DNA of 64,000 bases, from NCBI RefSeq assembly GCF_031884435.1, contig NZ_CP134779.1:6140501-6204500 (forward strand), written 5' to 3'. Of the stretch, positions 28,208 to 36,944 are shown one piece after another (the first letter of the stretch is position 1; each line of letters begins with the position of its first letter). Source of the DNA: Bosea sp. 685. Its GTDB lineage: Bacteria > Pseudomonadota > Alphaproteobacteria > Rhizobiales > Beijerinckiaceae. Both the position numbers and the translations under genes were made by a program. The notes below the pieces were generated by a model, which ran no database searches, was not told the DNA's origin, and worked only from the letters and a program-made list of their open reading frames with translations.

Positions 28208-29311
28208 ATGAGGGATCTGCTGTCGAGTCTGTCGGGGGGCCTTCGCGCACTCGCGCCGGGGCGCTTCCCTTATCGGCGTTTTGCGTTGGCGTTGGTCCTT
28301 GGCGGTGTCGGCGGCTGGCTCTTCGTGCAGGGGCGGCTGCCGCTGCCCTGGATGCTCGGCTCGATGGTGGTCTGCACGATCGCAGCCCTGCTGCGTGTGC
28401 CCATCGCCGCGCCGCCGGTGATCCGACCGCCGATGACGATGGTGATCGGCGTCATGCTCGGCGCCGGCTTCAAGCCGGAGGTGATCAGCCAAATCCCCAA
28501 CTGGTTGCCGACCATCGCCGGCCTCGTCCTGTTCATGTGCGCCTGCGGCTTCGTCTGCGTCGGCTATTTCCGCAAATTCGCAGGCTTCGACCCGGTCACC
28601 GCCTTCTTCGCCGGCATGCCGGGCGGTCTGGTCGAGATGGTCACGGTCGGCGAGGAAAAGGGCGGCGACGCCCGCATCATCGCGCTGATCCACTCCGCCC
28701 GCATCCTGCTGGTGGTGATGACGCTGCCCTTCATCGTGCAGTGGATCGGCGGCGTTCCGCTCGGCGGCACGCGGGTTGCGGGGCCGTCATTCCAGCAGAC
28801 GCCGCTTTTCGCCGAAATCACCTTGCTGGCCTGCGGGCTGGCCGGCATCGTCGTCGGGCACTGGCTGAGATTGCCGGCAAAGTTCCTGCTCGGGCCGATG
28901 CTGGTCAGCGCCGCGGTGCATCTGGCGGGGCTGAGCAACGCGGTTCCGCCTTTCGAGATCGTCAATGGCGCGCAGCTCGTGCTCGGCGTCACCATCGGCT
29001 GCCGTTTCGTCGGCACGCCGCCGCGCATCATCCTGCGCGTGCTCATGCTCTCGGTCGGCTCGACGGTGCTCCTGCTGGCGCTGACCTTGAGCTTCGCCTG
29101 GCTGGTCGCGCTGGTCTCGGTCCACGGCCATGTGCCGTTGATCCTGGCCTATTCGCCGGGCGGCCTCGCCGAGATGAGCCTGATCGCGCTGGCGCTGCAC
29201 ACCGAGGTCGCCTTCGTGGCAGCCCACCACATCATCCGCGTCTTCCTGGTGATGGTCTGCGCCGGCCCGCTCTTCGGCGTCATCATCGGACAACGCAAAA
29301 CGGCCGAGTAG
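28208..29311 (+). CDS. AbrB-family membrane protein (PF05145 type)
   Basis: The 367-residue protein is almost entirely hydrophobic with two repeated halves. Each half carries the family glycine-proline motifs (GRLPLPWMLGSMV, GVMLGAGFKPEV; then RLPAKFLLGPMLVSA, GVTIGCRFVG), and PGGL motifs occur in both halves (MPGGLVEM and SPGGLAEM). It is often named an ammonia-monooxygenase-related or AbrB regulator, but it is a membrane protein of unknown transport function. The start at 28208 was chosen because the membrane part begins just after it; the longer frame to 27941 is not conserved. Confidence 0.85.
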   Translation: MRDLLSSLSGGLRALAPGRFPYRRFALALVLGGVGGWLFVQGRLPLPWMLGSMVVCTIAALLRVPIAAPPVIRPPMTMVIGVMLGAGFKPEVISQIPNWLPTIAGLVLFMCACGFVCVGYFRKFAGFDPVTAFFAGMPGGLVEMVTVGEEKGGDARIIALIHSARILLVVMTLPFIVQWIGGVPLGGTRVAGPSFQQTPLFAEITLLACGLAGIVVGHWLRLPAKFLLGPMLVSAAVHLAGLSNAVPPFEIVNGAQLVLGVTIGCRFVGTPPRIILRVLMLSVGSTVLLLALTLSFAWLVALVSVHGHVPLILAYSPGGLAEMSLIALALHTEVAFVAAHHIIRVFLVMVCAGPLFGVIIGQRKTAE

Positions 29312-29377
29312 CGCATGGCGCCCGCTTGGCCCCCCTGAGCCCTCATTCTGAGGAGCAGCGGAGTTGCCAACCGCTTC

Positions 29378-30550
29378 TCAGCGCGAAGCGGCCGCGAGCC
29401 CCTGCGCCAGCCCCGCCGCCAATGCCGCGCGTTGGCCGGCCATGAAAGCGGCCCCATCCAAGCGCTGCCGGTCGCCAGTGCGGATGGCGCCGAGGCGCGC
29501 GACCAGCGCCTGCGCGAAGGCCGGGGGCGTATCGGCGATGCTGAAATTCGCCGGCATCTCCGAAAAGCCCCGGCAGGACAACGTCGTCGCCACCGCGGGC
29601 AGGCCGAGTTGCATCGCCTCGATCGTCTTCAATTGCACGCCCGTGCCGGCGCGGCTCGACAGCGCCAGAATCCGGCAGGACCGCAGGAAATCATCGGCAT
29701 CGGGCACCCTGCCGACAAGCTTCACCTGCGGCGGCAGGTCCGGCATCTCGCTCGGCAGCCGGCCGGCGACGGCGACCGTGATCTCGGGCGGCAGCAGCGG
29801 GCAGATCTCGCGCAGGAACCAGTCGAGGCCGATGAAGTTCGGCGCCCAGGTCCAGGTTCCGATCAGGCCGATATCATAGGCGGGCGCGGGCTCCGTCGCC
29901 TCGACGGGAGCGTTGCGGGCGGAGCCCGAGACCAGCGGCAGCGCCGCCGACTTCGCCTGATATGCCGGGCCCAGCACGGCGCGATCCTCCTCGGCCAGGG
30001 TCCAGACGAAGCGCGCCTCGTCCCAAAGCCGGCGCTCGATGCGCTCCAGCAGCCTTGCCTCGCGGGCGAAGAGCCAGCGCAGCAGCGGGTTGGCGCTGTG
30101 CGCCGCGCTCTGCCGCGCCGAGACATGCTCGATATTGTGTTCGACCAGCACGCAAGGACCCAGGCTGAGCAATTCCGGGAAGGCGCCGGGCAACATCACC
30201 GAATTCAGGATGAGCGCGTCGAACGGTCCATGCGCGCGCACCGCTTCGATCAAGCGGCCCTCACCAGCCAGCCGGAGCTTCGCGCAGGCGACCGGCAGGC
30301 CCTTCGCCAGGGCGGATAAAATCCATTGCAGCTTGCGCCGGGCCGGCACGGCGGCGTTCTCGATATCGATGGCGTCGATCACGACCGCGCCTTCAGGCTG
30401 GGCCGGAATCTCGCCCGGCCGCAGGAAGCCAATGGCGGTGACCTCATGGCCGGCGGCGCGCAATGCATCGAGGATCGCGGCATTGGCGATCTCGAAACCG
30501 GTGTCGGGCCGGGCGACCGGGATCAACGAGGTCAGGAAGGCGAGGCGCAA
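29378..30550 (-). CDS. Glycosyltransferase, GT4/GT1-like
   Basis: The 390-residue protein shows a GT-B pattern. The N-terminal domain begins MRLAFLTSLIPVARPDTGFE. The C-terminal donor domain contains IGTWTWAPNFIGLDWFLREI, VKLVGRVPDADDFLRSCRIL and the RAGTGVQLKTIEAMQLGLPA motif with the conserved ExxxxGxP pattern that binds the nucleotide sugar. It is the first gene of the polysaccharide cluster and is divergent from the GT2 gene, from which two palindromic repeats separate it. Confidence 0.87.
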   Translation of the reverse strand: MRLAFLTSLIPVARPDTGFEIANAAILDALRAAGHEVTAIGFLRPGEIPAQPEGAVVIDAIDIENAAVPARRKLQWILSALAKGLPVACAKLRLAGEGRLIEAVRAHGPFDALILNSVMLPGAFPELLSLGPCVLVEHNIEHVSARQSAAHSANPLLRWLFAREARLLERIERRLWDEARFVWTLAEEDRAVLGPAYQAKSAALPLVSGSARNAPVEATEPAPAYDIGLIGTWTWAPNFIGLDWFLREICPLLPPEITVAVAGRLPSEMPDLPPQVKLVGRVPDADDFLRSCRILALSSRAGTGVQLKTIEAMQLGLPAVATTLSCRGFSEMPANFSIADTPPAFAQALVARLGAIRTGDRQRLDGAAFMAGQRAALAAGLAQGLAAASR

Positions 30551-30702
30551 GACGGGCGGCCCTTTGGCGGTGGAGGCCGCGAGAGAGACGCAGATCCTAT
30601 CGCAGGGTCAAGTCCAACCGAGTACCAGCGTCAATGCTTTCTGGCACTTGGCCCCCGTTCCGCGCCGATCGCGCACACGGAACCTTAAGCGCCCTGATGC
30701 AG
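30551..30702. other. Upstream part of the divergent glycosyltransferase intergenic region
   Basis: Together with the repeats at 30703-30874 this forms a 330-base gap. No gene is supported here. It presumably holds the promoter of the minus-strand glycosyltransferase. Confidence 0.4.
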
Positions 30703-30782
30703 TCTAGTGGAACGAATTTGACATTTGCGACCCGCCCGATATCGGCCGCGCGGCAAATGTCAAATTCATAAGTTCCACTAGA
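30703..30782. repeat. MITE-like palindrome 1 with CTAG ends
   Basis: The left arm (30704-30728) and right arm (30753-30781) are inverted copies starting and ending in CTAG. The right arm carries 4 extra bases, and the arms meet in GACATTTGC around a GC-rich 24-base loop. It shares its plan with the neighbouring element at 30797-30874. Confidence 0.85.
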
Positions 30783-30796
30783 AAACCAAAGATTTG

Positions 30797-30874
30797 CTAG
30801 TGGTTTTGGTGATTCCGACATTTGCTCCGAGCTCGATATAGAACGGGGAGCAAATGTCGGAATCAAACCACTAG
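30797..30874. repeat. MITE-like palindrome 2 with CTAG ends
   Basis: The left arm (30797-30828) and right arm (30847-30874) are inverted copies beginning and ending in CTAG. Here the left arm carries 4 extra bases. The GACATTTGC core is shared with element 1, but the TTTGATTCC part differs. It ends 6 nt before the start codon of the GT2 gene. Confidence 0.85.
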
Positions 30875-30880
30875 TGCGCC

Positions 30881-31933
30881 ATGGCCCTGACCGAGAATGA
30901 CCCGATCTTCGATGCCGCAGCCGCAGCGCCGCTCGCGGTGACGGGCTTCGACGCGACTGAGACCTTCACGATCATCGCGCGCTCGCCTGACGCGGCCTTG
31001 CGCGGCGTCGAAAGCGTCGTCTGCGTGCCGACCTTCAAGCGGCCCGACATGCTGGAGGCGACCTTGCGCTCGCTGGCCGCGCAGCGGGGCGGGCATGACT
31101 TCGCGATCATCGTCGTCGAGAATGAGGGCGTCGAGCGTGCCGGCGCCATTCGCGCCAAGGCGCTGCTGGAAGCCGGCCTGTTCAAAGGCCTCGTCATCGT
31201 CGAGCCGCGCCAGGGCAACTGCAAGGCCTATAACGCAGCCTGGCGCTGCGCCCTGACACGGTTTCCGGCGCTGAAACAGGTTCTCGGCATCGATGACGAC
31301 GAGCAGGCCGAGCCCGGCTGGCTCGGCGCCTTCCTGTGCGCGGCGGAGACGGCCCCAGCCGAGCTCTTCGGCGGCTCGGTCACGCCGGTTTTCGAGGATG
31401 CCTCGCGCACCTGGCTGAAGGCGCACCCGGTGTTCCGCTCGCATTACAGCGTCACCGGCCCGATCCCGATCCTCTACTCCAGCGCCAACTACCTGATCCG
31501 GCGGCAGGTGCTGGAGCGGCTGGGTTTCCCCTTCTTCGACGAGAGCTTCGATTTCACCGGCGGCGGCGACAGCGATTTCTTCTCGCGCGCCAAAGCCGCG
31601 GGCTTCCGCTTCTGGTGGGTGCAGGAGGCGGCTCAAGCCGAGACCATGCCGGCAAGGCGCAGCGAAACCGGCTGGATCGCGGCGCGCGCCTTCCGCAATG
31701 GCGCGCTCTCGGCGCAGATCGCACGGCGCCAGCAGCCCGGCCCGGCGGGACGGCTCAGGGTCCTGGCGAAATCGCTCGTACTGCTCGCGGCTTCGCCCTT
31801 TCGCGGGCTCGCCTTGGCCCTGCGCACGCATTCGGTCCTGATCGGGCTCTATCATGCGCAGGTGGCGCTGGGCCGTCTGATGTCCGAATTCGGCGTCGCC
31901 AACGAGCAGTACCGCAAGCCGGAGAAGAACTAG
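30881..31933 (+). CDS. Family 2 glycosyltransferase
   Basis: The 350-residue GT-A enzyme begins its fold at ESVVCVPTFKRPDMLEATLR (residues about 44-62). A DDDE nucleotide-sugar-metal site lies in VLGIDDDEQAEPGWLG, and the acceptor-side motif is FTGGGDSDFFSRAKAAGFRF. It probably adds one sugar to the lipid-linked repeat unit of the surface polysaccharide. The start at 30881 has no clear ribosome site because a palindromic repeat ends 6 nt upstream; a short non-conserved N-terminus (residues 1-40) precedes the fold. Confidence 0.88.
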   Translation: MALTENDPIFDAAAAAPLAVTGFDATETFTIIARSPDAALRGVESVVCVPTFKRPDMLEATLRSLAAQRGGHDFAIIVVENEGVERAGAIRAKALLEAGLFKGLVIVEPRQGNCKAYNAAWRCALTRFPALKQVLGIDDDEQAEPGWLGAFLCAAETAPAELFGGSVTPVFEDASRTWLKAHPVFRSHYSVTGPIPILYSSANYLIRRQVLERLGFPFFDESFDFTGGGDSDFFSRAKAAGFRFWWVQEAAQAETMPARRSETGWIAARAFRNGALSAQIARRQQPGPAGRLRVLAKSLVLLAASPFRGLALALRTHSVLIGLYHAQVALGRLMSEFGVANEQYRKPEKN

Positions 31934-31935
31934 AT

Positions 31936-33237
31936 CTAAGGCGTAACCCGGTATTTCGAAGTCAGTCTCAGCCCGATCACCGAGACCAGGAGCGCGAACC
32001 AGACCGGGTCGGCGCGGCGGAAGAAGAAGCTCTCCAGGCAGGCCGAATAGACGCAGAACAGCCAGATCCGGAAGAAGAGCTCGGCCAGCGCCTTGTTCTC
32101 GGGCGTGCGCAAAACGCGGTGATGGTCGCGCAGCGGCAGCAGGATCAGCACGATCAGCCCGAGCATCAGCCCGGGAATGCCGAGCCCGATGGCAAGGTCG
32201 ACATAGCCGCTATGGCCATGGACCATGCCCTGGGCGATGCCGGTCTCGCCTTCGCCGATATCGGCGAACATGACATAGTCGCTGTGCCAGAAGCCCTCAA
32301 AACCATAGCCGAGGATCGGCCGGTTCCAGAGCCGATCGAGCGCGAATTTCCAGATCTCGGTGCGACCGGTGAAGGTCTGGCCGGGGCTGAGCGCCTGCAG
32401 GATGGTGTCGATCGGCTTGAACAGCACGGAGCCGATGGTTGCCGTGAGCAGCAAGGCGAGCGGGCCGAGCGCCAGCAGCGCGCGCAGCCACAGGCTCCTG
32501 ATCCGTGCACAGGCGAGCCCGACCAGCACGACGAAGGGCCCGAGCCCCATCGAGGTCTTGGAGCCGGTGAAGAACAGGAAGACCGTCGCGAGCCCAGCGA
32601 GCGTCCAGCCCAGGCGCGGCGACGTCGTCATCACGAAGATGCCGATCAGCACGAAAACCACCATCATCGCGCCGGCGATGTTCTTGTGGTCGAACAGGCC
32701 GCGCCAGGCCCCGGCATGCTCGGGTTCGAGCGCGTCCCCGGCCGAATGAACCGCGATGTCGGGGTAGATCACGAGGCCCGCATAGCAGATCAGCACCACG
32801 ATCAACGACGCCGTGCCGATGAGGCTGGCGAAATGGCGCCGGCCCTGGGGCAGCAGCATGCCCGAACCGGCGATCGTCAGCACCACCAGCGTGAAGCGGA
32901 AGGCGCGCATCGAGACGTCGGGATTGGCGGACTGGATCACGCCGATCGTCATCCAGGTGATCAGCAGGATCCAGCTCGGCCTGAGATAGGCCTGGGCCGC
33001 CCGGCCGCCCGACAGGGCGGCGCTCGTGATGCCGAGCACGGCGATCAGCGAGAAGCTGAGCTGGTTGATGACGTTCGAGGTGTCCTCGTTGGGAACGTCG
33101 TAGCTGCCCTTGAACGGGCCGGTCGAGATCCAGACCAGCAGGAAGGCCGCAACGAAGACGAAACCGCGCAGATAGAGGCCGGCTTCGCTTCCGGCCACTG
33201 CGGGCGTCGCGCGCGCCTCGATGCCGGTCGCGCTCAT
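31936..33237 (-). CDS. O-antigen ligase / polysaccharide polymerase family protein (Wzy/ExoQ-like)
   Basis: The 433-residue protein has about ten to twelve transmembrane helices and one large periplasmic loop (residues about 270-345). The loop contains FTGRTEIWKFALDRLWNRPI and the GHSGYVDLAIGLGIPG segment typical of the O-antigen ligase/ExoQ family. It is the likely polymerase of the repeat unit. Its start overlaps the stop of the co-polymerase gene (TGATG), so the two are made together. It ends 2 nt from the convergent GT2 stop. Confidence 0.88.
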   Translation of the reverse strand: MSATGIEARATPAVAGSEAGLYLRGFVFVAAFLLVWISTGPFKGSYDVPNEDTSNVINQLSFSLIAVLGITSAALSGGRAAQAYLRPSWILLITWMTIGVIQSANPDVSMRAFRFTLVVLTIAGSGMLLPQGRRHFASLIGTASLIVVLICYAGLVIYPDIAVHSAGDALEPEHAGAWRGLFDHKNIAGAMMVVFVLIGIFVMTTSPRLGWTLAGLATVFLFFTGSKTSMGLGPFVVLVGLACARIRSLWLRALLALGPLALLLTATIGSVLFKPIDTILQALSPGQTFTGRTEIWKFALDRLWNRPILGYGFEGFWHSDYVMFADIGEGETGIAQGMVHGHSGYVDLAIGLGIPGLMLGLIVLILLPLRDHHRVLRTPENKALAELFFRIWLFCVYSACLESFFFRRADPVWFALLVSVIGLRLTSKYRVTP

Positions 33238-35672
33238 CAGGCTTCGTTGACGACGAAGCCGCGGATCTTGGCGGCGTTGGGGCCAAGTGCGTCATGGGCC
33301 TGCGCCAGATCGCCGGCGGCGACCTCGCCCTTGCGGATGACGAGGATGATGTCGTCGACGGCGTCCGCGAAGCGTTGCGACAGGCCGTCGCTGCCCAGCG
33401 CCGCGCCGTCGATCACGATGGGTCCAAAACGCCGCGCTGCAGCGAAGAAGCTATCGCTGATCTGCTCCGGCGTGACGAGATCGACCCGCCCGACGCGGGG
33501 CAGGAAGAACAGCCCAGTGCCTTCGTCCTGCAAGGCGGCGCGCACGAGACCGGCCGCCCCCGTCGCGATCTCATAAAGGCCGGTTTGCGCGTCCCCCGCG
33601 AACACCTTGGTCAGGCTGTTCTCGCCGAGGCCGGCATCGACCAGCAGCGCGGGCAAGCCCTCCTGCGCCGCATCGAGCGCGAGATTGAGCGCGAGCGTCG
33701 AGGCGCCGGCATTGGCGCGCAGCCCGAGCACCAGGACGCGGCGCCTGGCACTGGAGGCGCCCTCCTTGGCCAGCGCCATCCCGGCTGTCCTGATCGCCTT
33801 GGCGAAGGCGGCGTTGGGCTTGTCGAGCACATCGACGAGATGCGCCTTGGACTGGAAGACCGAGCGCGGCTCGTCCTCGTTGCGCCGCCAGCGCCGGTGC
33901 CTGACGGCCGGCAATGTGGCGAGCAAGGGAGCGGTGGCGGCCTGGACGATCTCGGGAAGGCGCTCGGCCTGCCCGCCCTGGATGGTGGTGAAGCGCCGCC
34001 AGCCCGTCTTCGCGCCAGCGGGCTGGGGGGCTGGCGCGGTCGGAGTTGTGTCCGGAACAGGAGCGGGAGCGAGATCTTCGGGCGGGCTCGCTTCGGCGGC
34101 AGGCGCGTCCGGCTCTGCGGGCGCTGGCATGCGCGCCCGACGCCGCCAGAAGCTGAACCCGGCCACGGGCTGCGCGGCGGGCGCCGGAAGCGGGGCGCTG
34201 GCCATCAGAGCCAGTCCGATCGCGAGCATGGCGCCCACGCCGCCGCCGCCGATGCCGCCGAGCATCGCGATGGTCCGCCGTGTGATGCCGCTCTTCTCCA
34301 GCGGCGGCATGGCCTGGCTGATGATGCGGGCATTGGTGGTGTCGATGCCGGCGAGTTCGCCGGTTTCGCGCGCGCGCCGCAGAAAGGCGTCGTAGACGAC
34401 GCGAGAGGATTCGACCTCGCGCTCGAGCTCGCGCAGCTCGACCGAGGCGCGGCTCGCGGCATATTGCGTCTTGGTCAGCTGGTCGACCCGCTGGGAGATC
34501 TGGCGCTCGGCCTCGACGGCGCGGTCGTACTCGACCTTGGCGGCGCGGCCGATGCGGGCGAGTTCCTCTGCGATCTGCCGGCGCGCATCGCGCACCTGCG
34601 CCTGCGCCGAGGCGAGCGCGGGGTGGCGCGCGCCCAGGGAGGCAAGCAGATCGGCCTCCTTGTTCAGCGCTGCGCCGAGCTGCGAGCGCAGCGCCGTCAT
34701 GGTGTTGGAGGCGACGGCCTCGGGCACCGCGCCGGCCTCGATGCTGGCGGCGCGTGTCGCCAGCGTCTGGTCATATTTCGCCTTGGCCTCGGTCGCCCGC
34801 GTGCGCAGCGCCACAAGCTGGGCGTTGTTCAGCGCGAGCTGCTCCTCGGTCATCGATTTGCCGCCGAAGCCAACGATGTTGTTGGCTTCCTTGTATTTCT
34901 CGGCCTTGTCCTCGGCGAGGCGCAGGCGGTTGCGCAATTCTTCCAGGCGGCCGGTGAGGGCGCCGGTGGCGCGCTGCGCGGCATCGGCCCTGACCGAGGC
35001 CTGGTCGTCGAGATAGGCGTTGGCCAACGCATTGGCGATGCGCGCGGCCTTCGCGGCCTCCTTGGACGTCACGGAGATGTCGATGACGAAGGTGCGCTCG
35101 CCGCGCCGGACAGCAACGCTCTTGTCGAGCGCGGCCAGCGCGTAGAGCATGCCTTCATGGGCCGGTGCGCCACTGCCCGGCAGAAACTCGGACAGGATGC
35201 GCATCAGTCCGGACTTGCTGGCCTCGCCGCCGAATTCAGGATCCTTGTCGAGCCCTTCACTCTCGACGACGCGCGATTTGATGCTGTCCGAGGCGATGAC
35301 GCGCGCCTGGCTTTCGAGATAGCCGGTGATCGAGGTCGGGTCCCCGCTGACCGCGTTCGGCGAGACCTCATTCTGGAGCACGCGCAGGTCGCGGGGGTCG
35401 ATGAAGAGCTGCGCCGTCGAGATGTATTTCGGCGGCAGCATCAGGCTCGCCAGCCCGGCGAGAACGAGGCCCAGCAGCGCCGAGAGGATGATCAACCCCT
35501 TGCGGTTCCAGAGCGTGGCGGCGAGCCAGGCCGGATCAGTCAGGCGCGCGAGCGCGTCGGGCGCAGCTGCGGCTGCAGCCGGGGCCTGTGCCTGCTTGCG
35601 GCGCTCCGGCGGTTTTTCGGCGGGCTCGTCCGCTGCCGTTTCAGTGGTGGTGAACATTATACCACGCTTCAC
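33237..35672 (-). CDS. Polysaccharide co-polymerase, Wzz/GNVR with degenerate BY-kinase domain
   Basis: The 811-residue protein has a Wzz domain with two flanking transmembrane helices (about residues 55-80 and 470-495). A long coiled-coil periplasmic part and a GNVR segment near residue 440 lie between them. The C-terminal cytoplasmic domain (about 640-811) resembles a BY-kinase, but the P-loop reads LRANAGASTLALNLA and lacks the GK needed for ATP binding. Walker A' is VDAGLG, and no tyrosine cluster ends the protein. It should set chain length and guide export of the polymer; autophosphorylation looks unlikely. An ATG at 35657 is an alternative start. Confidence 0.88.
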   Translation of the reverse strand: MKRGIMFTTTETAADEPAEKPPERRKQAQAPAAAAAAPDALARLTDPAWLAATLWNRKGLIILSALLGLVLAGLASLMLPPKYISTAQLFIDPRDLRVLQNEVSPNAVSGDPTSITGYLESQARVIASDSIKSRVVESEGLDKDPEFGGEASKSGLMRILSEFLPGSGAPAHEGMLYALAALDKSVAVRRGERTFVIDISVTSKEAAKAARIANALANAYLDDQASVRADAAQRATGALTGRLEELRNRLRLAEDKAEKYKEANNIVGFGGKSMTEEQLALNNAQLVALRTRATEAKAKYDQTLATRAASIEAGAVPEAVASNTMTALRSQLGAALNKEADLLASLGARHPALASAQAQVRDARRQIAEELARIGRAAKVEYDRAVEAERQISQRVDQLTKTQYAASRASVELRELEREVESSRVVYDAFLRRARETGELAGIDTTNARIISQAMPPLEKSGITRRTIAMLGGIGGGGVGAMLAIGLALMASAPLPAPAAQPVAGFSFWRRRARMPAPAEPDAPAAEASPPEDLAPAPVPDTTPTAPAPQPAGAKTGWRRFTTIQGGQAERLPEIVQAATAPLLATLPAVRHRRWRRNEDEPRSVFQSKAHLVDVLDKPNAAFAKAIRTAGMALAKEGASSARRRVLVLGLRANAGASTLALNLALDAAQEGLPALLVDAGLGENSLTKVFAGDAQTGLYEIATGAAGLVRAALQDEGTGLFFLPRVGRVDLVTPEQISDSFFAAARRFGPIVIDGAALGSDGLSQRFADAVDDIILVIRKGEVAAGDLAQAHDALGPNAAKIRGFVVNEA

Positions 35673-35739
35673 TCTGTCGCTCCTGCCTGAGCGTCGACGG
35701 CGCTGATCGCCGCTCCGCAGGCATGCATCCGGCCAGGCA

Positions 35740-36825
35740 TCAACCCGCGCTCCGTCGATAACGGTTGAGCACGTTCATCATCAGTTTCGGCTTGTAGTCG
35801 GCGTCCAGCGGCAAGGGCCGCGCCTTCGCCGTGTCTTGCCGCGGAAAAGTCTCGTGAATCCAGGAATAGCGGTCGCTCAACCCCCAGGTCACGATCGCCT
35901 TGGGCGGGCGGGCCGTGGTGACGGCGTTGAGATAGGTCGAGACCAGGCTGGCGGCGGCGCGATCGCGCGTCGCCGCGTCGGCCGGCAGCTTCCAGTCGAT
36001 CACATCGAGCTCGGTGACCTCGACATCGAGCCCGAGCTTGCCGAGCGCGGCGACGAAGGCCTGCACGGCCGCGGCATCGATCGGCTTATCGGCGTAGAGA
36101 TGGGCCTGCATGCCGACGCCATGGATCGGGATGTTTTTGTCCTGCAGCTTGCGGACGAGGTCGAGCGCTGTCTGCCGGCGCGCGGCGATCAGCGGGCTCG
36201 GCTCCTCGAAGGCGAAGTCGTTCAGCACGAGCCGCGCCTTGGGATCGACCCTGGCGGCGGTGCGGAAGGCGATCTCGACATGTTCGGGGCCGAGCAGGCG
36301 TTGCCAGAGCGTATCGCGCATCGGCTCAGGGCGCGGATCGAAGCGGATGACCTCGTTGACCACATCCCAGGTCGCGATCCGGCCCTTATAGCGGTCGACC
36401 ACCACCTCGATATGGCGGATCAATTCGCGTTCGGCCTCAGCGCGGCTGGTCATCGCCTTGGCCCATTGCGGCAAGGCCTCGCCCCAGAGCAGGGCATGGC
36501 CGCGCAGGGCCTGACCGTTGCTCTGCGCGAAGGCGACGAGCTCGTCGGCGCCCGAGAAGTCGAACCCGGCCCGGTCGTGCCGCAGCGCCTCCCATTTCAG
36601 GTCGTTCATCGGCACGATCACGTCGCAATAACGCTTCAAGGCGTCGCGATAGAGCGGGTCGGCGCGGAAGGTCTCGATCTGCGCGGCCGAGCCGAATGGA
36701 ATCGGGGCGGGCTGCGCCGCCGCGCGCGAAGCCGTGAGCCCGGCCGCAACCAGCCCGGCGCCAGCGAGCAGCGCGTCGCGCCGCGTCGAAGGCGCGTCAT
36801 ACCGGGGCAAGGCGGGCTCGTTCAT
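35740..36825 (-). CDS. Exported GH10 glycoside hydrolase (endo-1,4-beta-xylanase family)
   Basis: The 361-residue protein has a twin-arginine signal (STRRDALLAGAGLVAAGLTA, cleavage near AAA-Q). The complete GH10 barrel shows RGHALLW (108-114), the acid/base Glu158 in WDVVNE and the nucleophile Glu272 in VTELDV. GH10 enzymes cleave beta-1,4-xylan or related beta-glycosidic links. Its place inside the polysaccharide cluster suggests that it trims or depolymerises the secreted polymer rather than plant xylan; this is inference. It lies 68 nt upstream of the co-polymerase gene on the same strand. Confidence 0.9.
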   Translation of the reverse strand: MNEPALPRYDAPSTRRDALLAGAGLVAAGLTASRAAAQPAPIPFGSAAQIETFRADPLYRDALKRYCDVIVPMNDLKWEALRHDRAGFDFSGADELVAFAQSNGQALRGHALLWGEALPQWAKAMTSRAEAERELIRHIEVVVDRYKGRIATWDVVNEVIRFDPRPEPMRDTLWQRLLGPEHVEIAFRTAARVDPKARLVLNDFAFEEPSPLIAARRQTALDLVRKLQDKNIPIHGVGMQAHLYADKPIDAAAVQAFVAALGKLGLDVEVTELDVIDWKLPADAATRDRAAASLVSTYLNAVTTARPPKAIVTWGLSDRYSWIHETFPRQDTAKARPLPLDADYKPKLMMNVLNRYRRSAG

Positions 36826-36944
36826 CGTGCGGTCAAAGCTCCGTTTCGTTTAGGGTCGCTCAACGCCTCTCGGCTAAGGAAGACGGGAAATTCGGCAAAG
36901 CGCAGGCACGAGCCGAGCCAGCCATCGCTGCTTCAACGGGTTCC

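Noticed and set aside
29341..29353. Short palindrome CCTCATTCTGAGG after the AbrB-type gene
   Set aside because: Only 5-base arms; it recalls a common repeat fragment but is too short to annotate by itself.
31336..33576. 746-codon plus-strand frame across the GT2 and polymerase genes
   Set aside because: It crosses two well-supported genes in other frames and has repetitive charged composition typical of a shadow.
33294..35690. 798-codon plus-strand frame opposite the co-polymerase gene
   Set aside because: The minus-strand Wzz/BY-kinase-like protein has clear domains; this is its antisense shadow.
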